DNA of 64,000 bases, taken from Roseateles sp. DAIF2 (GTDB taxonomy: Bacteria > Pseudomonadota > Gammaproteobacteria > Burkholderiales > Burkholderiaceae_C). The stretch spans positions 1,922,001-1,986,000 of the forward strand of contig NZ_CP049919.1 in NCBI RefSeq assembly GCF_015624425.1, read 5' to 3'. Position 1 is the stretch's first letter; each line of letters opens with the position of its first letter. The translations under genes and the position numbers were made by a program. Positions 14,817 through 25,054 of the stretch are shown here, in pieces. Under the pieces are notes generated by a model. The model was given only the letters and a program-made list of their open reading frames with translations, was not told where the DNA came from and searched no databases.

Positions 14817-16172
14817 ATGGATGCCATCCTGCTGGCCCGCATGCAGTTCGCGGCCAATATCACCTTTCACATCCTGTTCCCGACCATCAGCATCGCGATG
14901 GGCTGGGTGCTGCTGTTCTTCCGCTGGCGCTGGCTGAAGAGCGGCGCCGAGTCCTGGCTGCTGGCCTACCGCTTCTGGACCAAGGTGTTCGCGCTGACCT
15001 TCGCGCTGGGCGTGGTCAGCGGCATCACGATGAGCTTCCAGTTCGGCACCAACTGGCCCGGCTTCATGGAGCGCGCCGGCAATATCGCCGGGCCGCTGCT
15101 CGGCTACGAGGTGCTGACCGCCTTCTTCCTGGAGGCCGGCTTCCTGGGCGTGATGCTGTTCGGCCATGGCCGGGTCAGCGAGCGCGTGCACCTGTGGGCC
15201 ACCTTCCTGGTCGCCTTCGGCACCACGCTGAGCGCCTTCTGGATCCTGAGCCTGAACTCCTGGATGCAGACGCCGCAGGGCCACGAGATCATCAACGGCG
15301 AGTTCCATGCGCTGAGCTGGGCGGCGGTGATCTTCAACCCCTCCTTCCCCTACCGCCTGGCGCACAAGCTGCTGGCCTCGGGCCTGACCGTGGCCTTCCT
15401 GCTGGCCGGGGTCAGCGCCTGGCAGCTGCTGAAGGGCAAGCTGCAGCCGCAGACCCGGCCGGTGCTGCGCGTCGGCCTGACCCTGGGCGCGCTGCTGATC
15501 CCGCTGCAGATCTTCGTCGGTGACCTGCATGGCCTGAACACCCTGAAGCATCAGCCGGCCAAGATCGCGGCGATGGAGGGGGTCTGGCAGACCGAGCAGG
15601 GCGCGCCGCTGCTGCTGTTCGCCTGGCCCAACGAGAAGACGCGCAGCAACGACTACGCGATCGGCGTGCCCAAGGGTGCCAGCCTGATCCTGACGCATGA
15701 GCTGGATGGCGAGATCCGCGGCCTGGACGAGTTCAAGGGCGAGCACCCGCCGGTGGCGCCGCTGTTCTTCGGCTTTCGCATCATGGTGGGCGTGGGCATG
15801 CTGATGCTGGGGTTCAGCTGGCTGGGCCTGTGGCTGTTCCGCCGTTCCGGCTGGAACGGGCTGCCGCGGCCGCTGCTGTGGGGCCTGGCGCTGATGAGCT
15901 TCTCCGGCTGGACGGCCACGGTGGCCGGCTGGTATGTGACCGAGATCGGCCGCCAGCCCTTCGTCGTCTACGGCCTGCTGCGCACCGCCGACGTGGCCTC
16001 GACGACGCCCGCGCCGATGATCGCGCTGACCTTCGCCGGCTATGTGATCGTCTACTCCTCGCTGCTGATCGCCTATGTCGCGGTGATCAAGCGCATGGCC
16101 GAGAAACCGGCCGACAGCCTGCGGCCGCCGGGCGGCAGCCCACTCACCGCGACCCAAGGAGCCACGACATGA
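14817..16172 (+). CDS. cydA: Cytochrome bd ubiquinol oxidase subunit I (CioA type)
   Basis: The haem-bearing subunit of the bd-type terminal oxidase, which oxidises quinol with oxygen in the inner membrane and helps at low oxygen or under cyanide. The protein is 451 residues with about nine helices. A haem-ligand His18 sits in NITFHILFPT, a second in the ALSWAA/HKLLASG region, and the GRQPW-like motif appears as GRQPFVVYGLLRTAD. The Q-loop after LKHQPAKIAAMEG is short, lacking the long insert of E. coli CydA, which puts it in the cyanide-insensitive CioA group. Start ATG 14817 has AAGGAG at 14803-14808. It overlaps cydB by four bases. Confidence 0.95.
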   Translation: MDAILLARMQFAANITFHILFPTISIAMGWVLLFFRWRWLKSGAESWLLAYRFWTKVFALTFALGVVSGITMSFQFGTNWPGFMERAGNIAGPLLGYEVLTAFFLEAGFLGVMLFGHGRVSERVHLWATFLVAFGTTLSAFWILSLNSWMQTPQGHEIINGEFHALSWAAVIFNPSFPYRLAHKLLASGLTVAFLLAGVSAWQLLKGKLQPQTRPVLRVGLTLGALLIPLQIFVGDLHGLNTLKHQPAKIAAMEGVWQTEQGAPLLLFAWPNEKTRSNDYAIGVPKGASLILTHELDGEIRGLDEFKGEHPPVAPLFFGFRIMVGVGMLMLGFSWLGLWLFRRSGWNGLPRPLLWGLALMSFSGWTATVAGWYVTEIGRQPFVVYGLLRTADVASTTPAPMIALTFAGYVIVYSSLLIAYVAVIKRMAEKPADSLRPPGGSPLTATQGATT

Positions 16173-17164
16173 GCCCCGACTACTGGATGCCCCTGGTCTT
16201 CCTGGGCCTGATGGGCCTGGCGATGCTGATCTATGTGGTGCTGGACGGTTTCGACCTGGGCGTCGGCATGTTGATGGTCGGCGCCAGCGATGCGCACAAG
16301 GACCGCATGGTGGCCTCGATCGGCCCCTTCTGGGACGCCAACGAGACCTGGCTGGTGCTGGGCGTCGGCGTGCTGCTGATCGCCTTCCCGAAGGCGCATG
16401 GCCTGATCCTCAATGCGATGTACCTGCCGGTGGCCGTCATGCTGCTGGGCCTGATCCTGCGCGGCGTGGCCTTCGACTTCCGCGTCAAGGCCGATGCGCA
16501 GTGGAAACCGCTGTGGAACCGCGCCTTCATGGGCGGCTCGCTGCTGGCGGCGCTGGCCCAGGGCTGGATGCTGGGGCGCTACATCACCGGCTTCGAGTCC
16601 GGCTGGGCCTTCACCCTGTTCTCCGCCGCGATTGCGCTGGCGCTGGCCGCCGCCTATGCGCTGCTGGGCGCCGGCTGGCTCTTGATGAAGGCCGAGGGTG
16701 AACTGCAGCGCCTGGCGCTGGTGCGCGCCAAGAAGGTCTGGCCGGCGGTGGTGCTGGGCCTGGCGCTGATCTCGCTGGCCACGCCCTGGCTCAGCCCGAC
16801 GGTGCGCGAGCGCTGGTTCCAGATGCCGGCCCTGATCGCGCTGCTGCCGATCCCGCTGATGACGGGCCTGGCCCTGCTGGTGCTGCGCGCCCAGCTGAAC
16901 TCCAGCCGGGTGCTGGGCAAGCTGTGCTGGCTGCCCTTCGTGCTGACGGTAGCGGTGATGGTGCTGGGCTTCTTCGGCCTGGCCTACAGCCTCTATCCCT
17001 ATGTGATGATCGACCGCATGACGGTCTGGCAGGCGGCGGCCGCGCCCAAGTCCCTGGCCTTCATCCTGGTCGGCTGCGCGATCACGGTGCCGGTGATCCT
17101 GGCCTATACCGTGTTCGCCTACCGGGTGTTCTGGGGCAAGGCGGCCGAGCTGCACTACGGCTGA
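16169..17164 (+). CDS. cydB: Cytochrome bd ubiquinol oxidase subunit II (CioB type)
   Basis: The haem-free partner of CydA, 331 residues with about eight or nine helices. It begins MSPDYWMPLVFLGLMGLAML with the LDGFDLGVGML motif of CydB, then the GPFWDANETWLVLGV block typical of the family. The start ATG overlaps the cydA stop (ATGA), so translation is coupled. No gene for a small CydX-like third subunit follows before the next gene 150 bases on. Confidence 0.95.
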   Translation: MSPDYWMPLVFLGLMGLAMLIYVVLDGFDLGVGMLMVGASDAHKDRMVASIGPFWDANETWLVLGVGVLLIAFPKAHGLILNAMYLPVAVMLLGLILRGVAFDFRVKADAQWKPLWNRAFMGGSLLAALAQGWMLGRYITGFESGWAFTLFSAAIALALAAAYALLGAGWLLMKAEGELQRLALVRAKKVWPAVVLGLALISLATPWLSPTVRERWFQMPALIALLPIPLMTGLALLVLRAQLNSSRVLGKLCWLPFVLTVAVMVLGFFGLAYSLYPYVMIDRMTVWQAAAAPKSLAFILVGCAITVPVILAYTVFAYRVFWGKAAELHYG

Positions 17165-17205
17165 GTCGGCCGGCGCCGGTCGGATTCATCCGCGGCAGGC
17201 GCAAG

Positions 17206-17280
17206 TCATGCCGGCCAGGCCGCAGTTCGTCGCGCGCATCTGGCCGGCCGGGCCCTGACTTTCGATACTCCTGCCATCGA
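17206..17280 (+). promoter_or_regulatory. Conserved upstream module, copy 1 (before small secreted protein)
   Basis: A 29-base block at 17206-17234 ending GCAGTTCGTCGCG, then 28 unrelated bases, then CGATACT (17263-17269) and CATCGA (17275-17280). The same elements with exactly the same 28-base gap occur at 35436-35510 before a similar gene. The 29-base blocks agree at 26 positions. It is probably a promoter plus activator site, or the leader of a shared regulon; it does not match a standard -35/-10 pair. Confidence 0.7.
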
Positions 17281-17315
17281 ATCGACGCCGTCAATCGATC
17301 CAGAGGGAGTACGAG

Positions 17316-17615
17316 ATGCAGAACAACAGCCGTTACCGCCACCGCCCGACGCTGATCCCCGCCGCCCTGCTAGGCCTGGCCCTGCTGGCCCCGGCCCTGC
17401 CGGCCCAGGCCAGCGAGGTGGTCAAGCTGGCGCGCCTGGTGATCACCGGCCAGCGCAGCGACCCCGCCGCGGCGCCGGACCGGCATCTGGCCGAGGCCGG
17501 CCAGAAGGCCGGGGTCAAGATCGAACGCCTGCCCCCGGTGCTGATCGAGGGCCGGCGCAGCGAGGACGGCGTGCAATACGCCTTCCAGCGCCGTCAGTTC
17601 CCGAAGGCGCTCTGA
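17316..17615 (+). CDS. Small secreted protein with LPxVxIxG motifs
   Basis: A 99-residue protein with a Sec signal peptide (basic SRYRHRP, hydrophobic core, cleavage near PAQA|SE at about residue 33). The mature part carries two related strands, LARLVITGQRS and LPPVLIEGRRS, which resemble the start of TonB-dependent receptors but are not followed by a receptor. A shorter protein at 35539 has the same two motifs, LPRVVITGK and LPRVVIEGRS. I do not recognise a named family and assign no function; it is probably periplasmic. GAGGGAG lies before the ATG. It shares an upstream module with the gene at 35539, suggesting joint control. Confidence 0.75.
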   Translation: MQNNSRYRHRPTLIPAALLGLALLAPALPAQASEVVKLARLVITGQRSDPAAAPDRHLAEAGQKAGVKIERLPPVLIEGRRSEDGVQYAFQRRQFPKAL

Positions 17616-17628
17616 TCCTTCCTCGCGC

Positions 17629-18186
17629 TCATCCGCCCCAGCGCGGCGGATTCGGGTGCAGCCGCGCCATCGCGTAGCAATCCACATACCGGCCATCGCG
17701 CAGCGCATAGCCGCGCTGATGTCCCTCGACCTCGAAGCCGAAGCTCTTGTAGAGCCGGATCGCGCGCTCGTTGTCGACGAAGACCCCCAGCTCCAGCCGC
17801 AAGACCTGACCCCAGTTGTCGGCATAGTCGACCAGCGCCGCCATCAGCGCCCGGCCGACGCCGCGGCCCTGCGCCTCGGGCGCGACCGCCATGCCGATGT
17901 TCATCACATGGCGCCGCCGCGGCGAGGGGCCGCTGCCATGCAGGCCGGCGGAGCCGACCAGCTCGCCGCCGATCAGGGCCACCAGATGCAGGTCGTTCGC
18001 GCGCCCCGGCCCCAGGTTGTCCGTCAGACGCTGCTTCCACTGCTCCTCGCCGGTATAGGGCATCTGCAGCAGGCCCGGCAGCACCTCGGGGTGGCTCAGG
18101 ATGCGAGCCAGCGCGGCGGCGTCGCCGAGCTCGCTGCGGCGCAGCTCGATAGTCGGGCGGGGGCGCTTATCGTCGTTCTTCTCCAT
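17629..18186 (-). CDS. GNAT acetyltransferase
   Basis: A 185-residue N-acetyltransferase (Acetyltransf_1). The acetyl-CoA loop is clear as MAVAPEAQGRGVGRALMAALVDYA near residues 105-128, followed by LRLELGVFVDNERAIRLYKSFGFEVEGHQRGYA, the usual beta5 and helix with the catalytic-side tyrosine. YhhY/PhnO-type small-molecule or protein acetylation is likely; the target is unknown. Start ATG 18186 has AGGAGA nine bases upstream. A terminator for the upstream minus-strand transcript (18225-18253) ends just before it, so it has its own promoter or lives on read-through. Confidence 0.87.
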   Translation of the reverse strand: MEKNDDKRPRPTIELRRSELGDAAALARILSHPEVLPGLLQMPYTGEEQWKQRLTDNLGPGRANDLHLVALIGGELVGSAGLHGSGPSPRRRHVMNIGMAVAPEAQGRGVGRALMAALVDYADNWGQVLRLELGVFVDNERAIRLYKSFGFEVEGHQRGYALRDGRYVDCYAMARLHPNPPRWGG

Positions 18187-18224
18187 CGTCGTCTCTCCTG
18201 GTGGCTGGGGTGGCGGAAAAACAT

Positions 18225-18253
18225 AAAAAAAGCCCGCTGGGGGCAGCGGGCTT
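18225..18253 (-). terminator. Intrinsic terminator, minus strand
   Basis: Stem AAGCCCGCT/AGCGGGCTT with a six-base GC loop, followed on the minus strand by a run of seven T then ATGTTTTT. It ends a transcript that must start further right on the minus strand, which supports the small gene at 18287-18412. Confidence 0.85.
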
Positions 18254-18286
18254 CGGGTGTCGGGGTGTCGGAACTGTCTGCGGTCC

Positions 18287-18412
18287 TCAGGGGCTGCCGC
18301 CGCATCGCCCCTTGCCGAACATCCCCTGATGCATCTGCGCAAAAACGCAGGCCTGCATCGCTAGCAGGCAGGTGGCGGCTGCAATCGGGGTGGCGGGACG
18401 CATGCAAGACAT
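18287..18412 (-). CDS. Tiny exported or lipoprotein-like peptide (hypothetical)
   Basis: A 41-residue reading frame: MSCMRPATPIAAATCLLAMQ, then ACVFAQMHQG and a Cys/Gly-rich tail ending RCGGSP. The first 25 residues look like a short signal sequence, with a possible lipobox (LAMQAC). An intrinsic terminator lies 33 bases after the stop on the same strand, and no other gene can be its source. There is no good ribosome site; the start may be the ATG at 18412 or 18403. Function unknown. Confidence 0.45.
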   Translation of the reverse strand: MSCMRPATPIAAATCLLAMQACVFAQMHQGMFGKGRCGGSP

Positions 18413-18467
18413 GACCCCAGTATGGGCGGGGCCGACGACGAGTGTCAAGCGGCGCGACAATCGGGGC

Positions 18468-18956
18468 ATGCCACGCCTGAGTTCCCTGCCGTCCCCATCT
18501 TCACCCGCCCCCGAGGTCGCCGAGCCCGCACGCCCGCGCGGCACGCCGCAGCCGGCGATGCGCTACGCGCTGCGCGCCGGCCCCAGCGCGATCGACGGGC
18601 TGGGCGTGTTCGCCGAGGAGGCGATTCCCGCGCGGCGCAAGATCGGCGAGATGCGCGGCGTCTCGATCTCGGTGCGTGAGGCGCGCCGGCGCGCCAAGGG
18701 GCGGGCGCGGGTGCATATCGTCGAGGTCTCGGAGACCCGCGCGGTCGATGCGACCGACTCTCCCGAGCCGATGCGCAACATCAACCACAGCTGCGCGCCC
18801 AATGCGGTGCTGCGCATCCGCCAGGGGCGGGTGGAGTTCTACGCGCTGCGCGACATCGAGACCGGCGAGGAGATCACCTGCCATTACGGCGACAGCCACC
18901 ACGAGGGGCGGCTGCGCTGCCGCTGCGGCGCGCCGAACTGCTCAGGGAAGCTTTAA
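18468..18956 (+). CDS. SET-domain protein (putative lysine methyltransferase)
   Basis: A 162-residue protein whose C-terminal ~120 residues form a compact SET domain. Visible motifs are AGPSAIDGLGVFAEEAIPARRKIGE (N-terminal SET strand), RNINHSCAPNAVLR (the NHxCxPN SAM site), GEEITCHYGD and the post-SET zinc cysteines in CRCGAPNCSG. All catalytic features are present, so it should be active with SAM. Bacterial SET proteins of this size are common in proteobacteria; the substrate is unknown. The first 45 residues are Ser/Pro-rich and probably disordered. Its stop overlaps the convergent YecA-family stop by 4 bases. Confidence 0.88.
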   Translation: MPRLSSLPSPSSPAPEVAEPARPRGTPQPAMRYALRAGPSAIDGLGVFAEEAIPARRKIGEMRGVSISVREARRRAKGRARVHIVEVSETRAVDATDSPEPMRNINHSCAPNAVLRIRQGRVEFYALRDIETGEEITCHYGDSHHEGRLRCRCGAPNCSGKL

Positions 18957-19696
18957 GAAGAGGCTTCGTCAGCGCCGTCGTCGTCGTTGGCGGCCGCCTG
19001 CTGCAGCCAGAACAGGCGCAGGTCCTGCACCGAGAACAGCGCGTCGTCGATCAGCACATGCTGGTCGACCGTCACGTCCGCGTCATAGGCCTCGGCGATA
19101 TAGGCTTGGCGCTGCTCGCCCTCGGGCAGGGCGACCGCGGCGACCGACATCAGCATCGCGTCCAGCATCTGGCCGGCCTCGCTCTCGGCCTCGAAGGCAT
19201 ACCAGTCGGCCTGATGGTCCTGCACCGCCTGCATGAAGCCCTCAACCCACATCTGGCCGGCGGCCGGCAGGCGCTCCAGCAGTTCGGGCTTCAGCACGCC
19301 TTGCGACAGCAGTTCGGCCTTCATCGTCTCGTCGAACTCGGTGATCAGCGGCACCAGCTGCATCGCCTCGGGATCCTGCAGCAGGGCCTCGGGGGCCAGG
19401 CTGTCACCGATCTCGTTCCAGCGCAGGTGCAGCGCGTCCATGAAGGCGTCCAGCTGCTCCTGCTCGGCCAGCGGCGCGGGCCAGTCCTCGCCGAACAGCG
19501 CGTCCATCGCATCGGCCGGCGCGGCCTCGGCGGGGCCGGCCAGCAGCGCGTGCAGATAGCCGTCCAGGGTGTCGATCGTCACTGCGGGCGCGTCCTCCTC
19601 GGCCGCGGCGGCCAGCACATGCAGCAGGGCGGCCAGGCGCTCGGCGTTCTCATGGTCCAGCTCGTGCTGCGGGGTGTCGTTGCTCTCGTTCGTCAT
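18953..19696 (-). CDS. YecA/UPF0149-family protein
   Basis: A 247-residue acidic, mostly helical cytoplasmic protein. Family signs are TIDTLDGYLHALLAGP near residue 42 and QMWVEGFMQAVQDHQADWYAFEAE near residue 150, matching the UPF0149 fold. The C-terminal SEC-C zinc motif of longer YecA proteins is absent; it ends in an acidic DDDGADEASS tail. Its function is not established. It follows alaS but a terminator separates them. Start ATG 19696 is preceded on the minus strand by GGAGCAAG. Confidence 0.8.
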   Translation of the reverse strand: MTNESNDTPQHELDHENAERLAALLHVLAAAAEEDAPAVTIDTLDGYLHALLAGPAEAAPADAMDALFGEDWPAPLAEQEQLDAFMDALHLRWNEIGDSLAPEALLQDPEAMQLVPLITEFDETMKAELLSQGVLKPELLERLPAAGQMWVEGFMQAVQDHQADWYAFEAESEAGQMLDAMLMSVAAVALPEGEQRQAYIAEAYDADVTVDQHVLIDDALFSVQDLRLFWLQQAAANDDDGADEASS

Positions 19697-19710
19697 GATG
19701 GTCTTGCTCC

Positions 19711-19735
19711 AAAAAACAAGGGCCCGCGTGGGCCC
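19711..19735 (-). terminator. Intrinsic terminator downstream of alaS
   Basis: Perfect stem GGGCCC/GGGCCC with a four-base loop, followed on the minus strand by TTG and six T. It closes the alaS transcript and separates it from the YecA-family gene, whose ribosome site lies immediately downstream. Confidence 0.85.
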
Positions 19736-19760
19736 TCGCTGTGTGTCGGTATGAAAAAGC

Positions 19761-22388
<2,628 letters not shown>

Positions 22389-22417
22389 TCCTGGCTTTCC
22401 GCTGGCGCGCTAAATGC

Positions 22418-22445
22418 TTGATTTTTCAGGGCGTTGCATTATAGA
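22418..22445 (+). promoter_or_regulatory. Divergent sigma-70 promoters for gabD (+) and alaS (-)
   Basis: On the + strand TTGATT (22418-22423), a 16-base gap and TATAGA (22440-22445) fit a promoter for gabD. On the - strand the overlapping TATAAT (22443-22438) is a perfect -10 for alaS, though its -35 is weak. The two would be occupied in turn. Confidence 0.55.
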
Positions 22446-22505
22446 GGCGAGGCCCTTGCGGGGCCGGGTTAGAGTGGCAAGCCAAGACCGAGTGGAGATC
22501 ACGAG

Positions 22506-23993
22506 ATGGACGACAAATCCGGCCCGCTGGCCGCCCTGGAAGACGCCAGCCTGCTGAAGACCCAGGCCCTGATCAATGGCGAATGGGTGAGCGGCAAGGG
22601 CGGCTTCGCCGTCCACGACCCCGCCACCGGCGCGAAGCTGGCCGAGGTGGCCAATCTGGGCCAGGCCGAGGTCGAGGCCGCGATCGCCGCCGCCAACAAC
22701 GCCTTTGCCGTCTGGCGCAACAAGACCGCCAAGGAGCGCGCCGCGGTGCTGATGCGCTGGCAGCAGTTGCTGGTCAGGCATGCGGACGACCTGGCCCGCA
22801 TCATGACCGCCGAGCAGGGCAAGCCGCTGGCCGAGGCGCGCGGCGAGGTGATCTACGGCGCCAGCTTCCTGGACTGGTTCGCCGAGGAGGGCAAGCGCAT
22901 CTATGGCGAGACGATCCCGACCACCGACAACAACAAGCGCTACCTGGTGCTGAAGCAGCCGATCGGCGTCTGCGCGGCGATCACGCCCTGGAATTTCCCG
23001 ATCGCGATGATCACCCGCAAGGTCGCGCCGGCCCTGGCCGCTGGCTGCACCGTGCTGATCAAGCCGGCCGAGGCGACGCCGCTGTCGGCCCTGGCGGTGG
23101 CCGAGCTGGCGCAGCGCGCCGGCATGCCGGCCGGCGTGCTGAACGTGCTGACCGGCGACGGCGAGGCCTCGATCGCGATCGGCCAGCTGCTATGCGACAG
23201 CGACATCGTGCGGCATCTGTCCTTCACCGGCTCCACCGAGGTCGGTCGTATCCTGATGAAACAATGCGCACCGACGGTGAAGAAGCTCTCGCTGGAGCTG
23301 GGCGGCAATGCCCCCTTCATCGTCTTCGAGGACGCCGACCTGGACAGCGCCGTCGAGGGCGCGCTGGCCAGCAAGTACCGCAACGCCGGCCAGACCTGCG
23401 TCTGCGCGAACCGCCTCTATGTGCAGGAGAGCGTCTACGACGCCTTCGTCGAGAAGTTGGCCGCCAAGGTCGGCGCGATCAAGCTCGGCAATGGCTTCGA
23501 GCCCGGCGTGACCCAAGGGCCGCTGATCGACGACGCGGCCCTGGCCAAGGTCGAGACCCATGTGGCCGATGCGCTGGCGCTGGGCGCGCGCCTGCTGGTG
23601 GGAGGTAAGCGTCGACCCGAGCTGGGCGAGCGCTTCTTCGAGCCGACCCTGCTGGCCGATGCGACGCAGGAGATGCTGTGCTCGCGCGAGGAGACCTTTG
23701 GCCCGGTGGCGCCGGTGTTCCGCTTCAAGACCGAGGCCGAGGCGATCCAGCTTGCCAACAACACCGAGTTCGGCCTGGCCAGCTATTTCTACAGCCGCGA
23801 CATCGGCCGCATCTTCCGCGTCGGCGAGGCGTTGGAGTACGGCATGGTGGGCATCAACACCGGCCTGATCTCGGTGGCCGAGGTGCCCTTCGGCGGCGTC
23901 AAGCAGAGCGGCCAGGGCCGCGAGGGCTCGCACCATGGCATCGACGACTATGTCGAGATCAAATACCTCTGCCTGGGCGACATCCTGAAGTAA
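22506..23993 (+). CDS. gabD: Succinate-semialdehyde dehydrogenase (NAD(P)+)
   Basis: A 495-residue aldehyde dehydrogenase that oxidises succinate semialdehyde to succinate in GABA breakdown. Motifs: TPWNFPIAMITRKVAPALAAG near residue 160, FTGSTEVGRILM near 240, catalytic Glu264 in LELGGNAPF, and catalytic Cys298 in GQTCVCAN, where the second cysteine two residues on is typical of SSADH redox control. The C-terminal GVKQSGQGREGSHHGIDDYVEIKY is characteristic of GabD. There is no gabT nearby, so it stands alone here. Glutarate semialdehyde dehydrogenase is the nearest alternative. Confidence 0.92.
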   Translation: MDDKSGPLAALEDASLLKTQALINGEWVSGKGGFAVHDPATGAKLAEVANLGQAEVEAAIAAANNAFAVWRNKTAKERAAVLMRWQQLLVRHADDLARIMTAEQGKPLAEARGEVIYGASFLDWFAEEGKRIYGETIPTTDNNKRYLVLKQPIGVCAAITPWNFPIAMITRKVAPALAAGCTVLIKPAEATPLSALAVAELAQRAGMPAGVLNVLTGDGEASIAIGQLLCDSDIVRHLSFTGSTEVGRILMKQCAPTVKKLSLELGGNAPFIVFEDADLDSAVEGALASKYRNAGQTCVCANRLYVQESVYDAFVEKLAAKVGAIKLGNGFEPGVTQGPLIDDAALAKVETHVADALALGARLLVGGKRRPELGERFFEPTLLADATQEMLCSREETFGPVAPVFRFKTEAEAIQLANNTEFGLASYFYSRDIGRIFRVGEALEYGMVGINTGLISVAEVPFGGVKQSGQGREGSHHGIDDYVEIKYLCLGDILK

Positions 23994-23999
23994 AGACCC

Positions 24000-24887
24000 T
24001 CAGTCGTTCGCCTCGGATCGCGAACTCGGGGCCTCGCCATGCGCCGCAGCGATCGCCAGGCGCAGCAGGGTGGCGCCCTCCTGCGCCGCGGTCGGGTACA
24101 GGGCCAGGCCGCTGCGCGCATGCAGGCTCAGCTCCTGGCCGGAGGCGGCCAGCGGCTTCTGCAGCGCGAGCTGCAGCTTGCGCGCGACCGCGCCGGCATC
24201 CTCCGGCTGCTCGGTCGAGGCCAGCAGCACGCCGAAGGCATCGAAATCCAGGGCCGCCACCACATCGCTGGCGCGCACCCCGGCGCGCAGGCGTTGCGCC
24301 AGCCGGCGTCGCAGCCCGGCCAGCATCTCGCGGCCCAGGCGTTCGCGCAGCAGGGCCAGGCCCGGCAGGCGCAGCACCAGCAGCGCCATCGGCGAGGGTT
24401 CGCGCTGGCGCAGCGCGATCAGGTGGTTGATGTGCTCCAGCAGCTGGCCGCGGTGCGGCAGGCCGGTATCCAGGTCCAGCGCATGGGCGCGGCGCGTGGC
24501 GCGGTCCAGCCGGTGCCGCTCGATCGCCCAGCGCAGGCTGCGCGCCAGGCCATGCTGGGCCCATTGGGTCTGCTGCACCACGTCCTGCACGCCGCGCTGC
24601 AGCAGCTCCAGCGCGGCGGCCTGCGGGCAGGCCGGGGTCAGCACCAGCACCGCCGATTCCATCACCGCATGGCTCAGGGCGCCCCAGGCCGACAGGCCGG
24701 CCGCGCGCTCGCTGGGCAGGGCGGCCAGCAGCGCGTCGTAGCCGCGTTCGCCGAGCCGGCGTGCGGCACCGTCCAGGCTTGCGCAGCGCTCCAGGGTGAA
24801 GCGTCCCCATTCGGGCGACATCAATTCCGCCGGCAAGATGGGCGGACTGAATTCGTCCACCCACAGCACCTGCAGGGGCTGGTTCAA
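24000..24887 (-). CDS. Degenerate GGDEF-domain signalling protein
   Basis: A 295-residue protein with an N-terminal receiver-like domain (LQVLWVDEFSP through LVLTPACPQAAA) that lacks the acidic pocket and clear phospho-Asp. A C-terminal GGDEF fold follows (ALDLDTGLPHRGQLLEHINHL onward). The active-site GGDEF loop is replaced by LDFDAFG, so it cannot be an ordinary diguanylate cyclase; it may bind c-di-GMP or GTP, or act through partners. I chose TTG 24887, seven bases after GGGGAG on the minus strand; a GTG at 24971 would add 28 unlikely residues. It lies divergent to the large hybrid kinase. Confidence 0.75.
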   Translation of the reverse strand: MNQPLQVLWVDEFSPPILPAELMSPEWGRFTLERCASLDGAARRLGERGYDALLAALPSERAAGLSAWGALSHAVMESAVLVLTPACPQAAALELLQRGVQDVVQQTQWAQHGLARSLRWAIERHRLDRATRRAHALDLDTGLPHRGQLLEHINHLIALRQREPSPMALLVLRLPGLALLRERLGREMLAGLRRRLAQRLRAGVRASDVVAALDFDAFGVLLASTEQPEDAGAVARKLQLALQKPLAASGQELSLHARSGLALYPTAAQEGATLLRLAIAAAHGEAPSSRSEAND

Positions 24888-25054
24888 GGGCCGTCTCCCC
24901 GGCCTTGCGGCCGCCACATGTTTGCGACCATTACACGCCAAGGGCTGCGGGGCGGCTGCTGGGGATTTCACGGGAAGCGCTGCTGTTGCCGGCGCGCGGG
25001 CTTGCCGTAGACTGACCTTGGCCGGGCCTTCGGCGGTCGGCTCAGGGAGAGGGC

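Noticed and set aside
17222..17269. ECF-sigma promoter (GGAAC / GTC type) in the conserved module
   Set aside because: The conserved parts are 28 bases apart, well over the ~16-17 bases of ECF promoters, and lack the GGAAC core.
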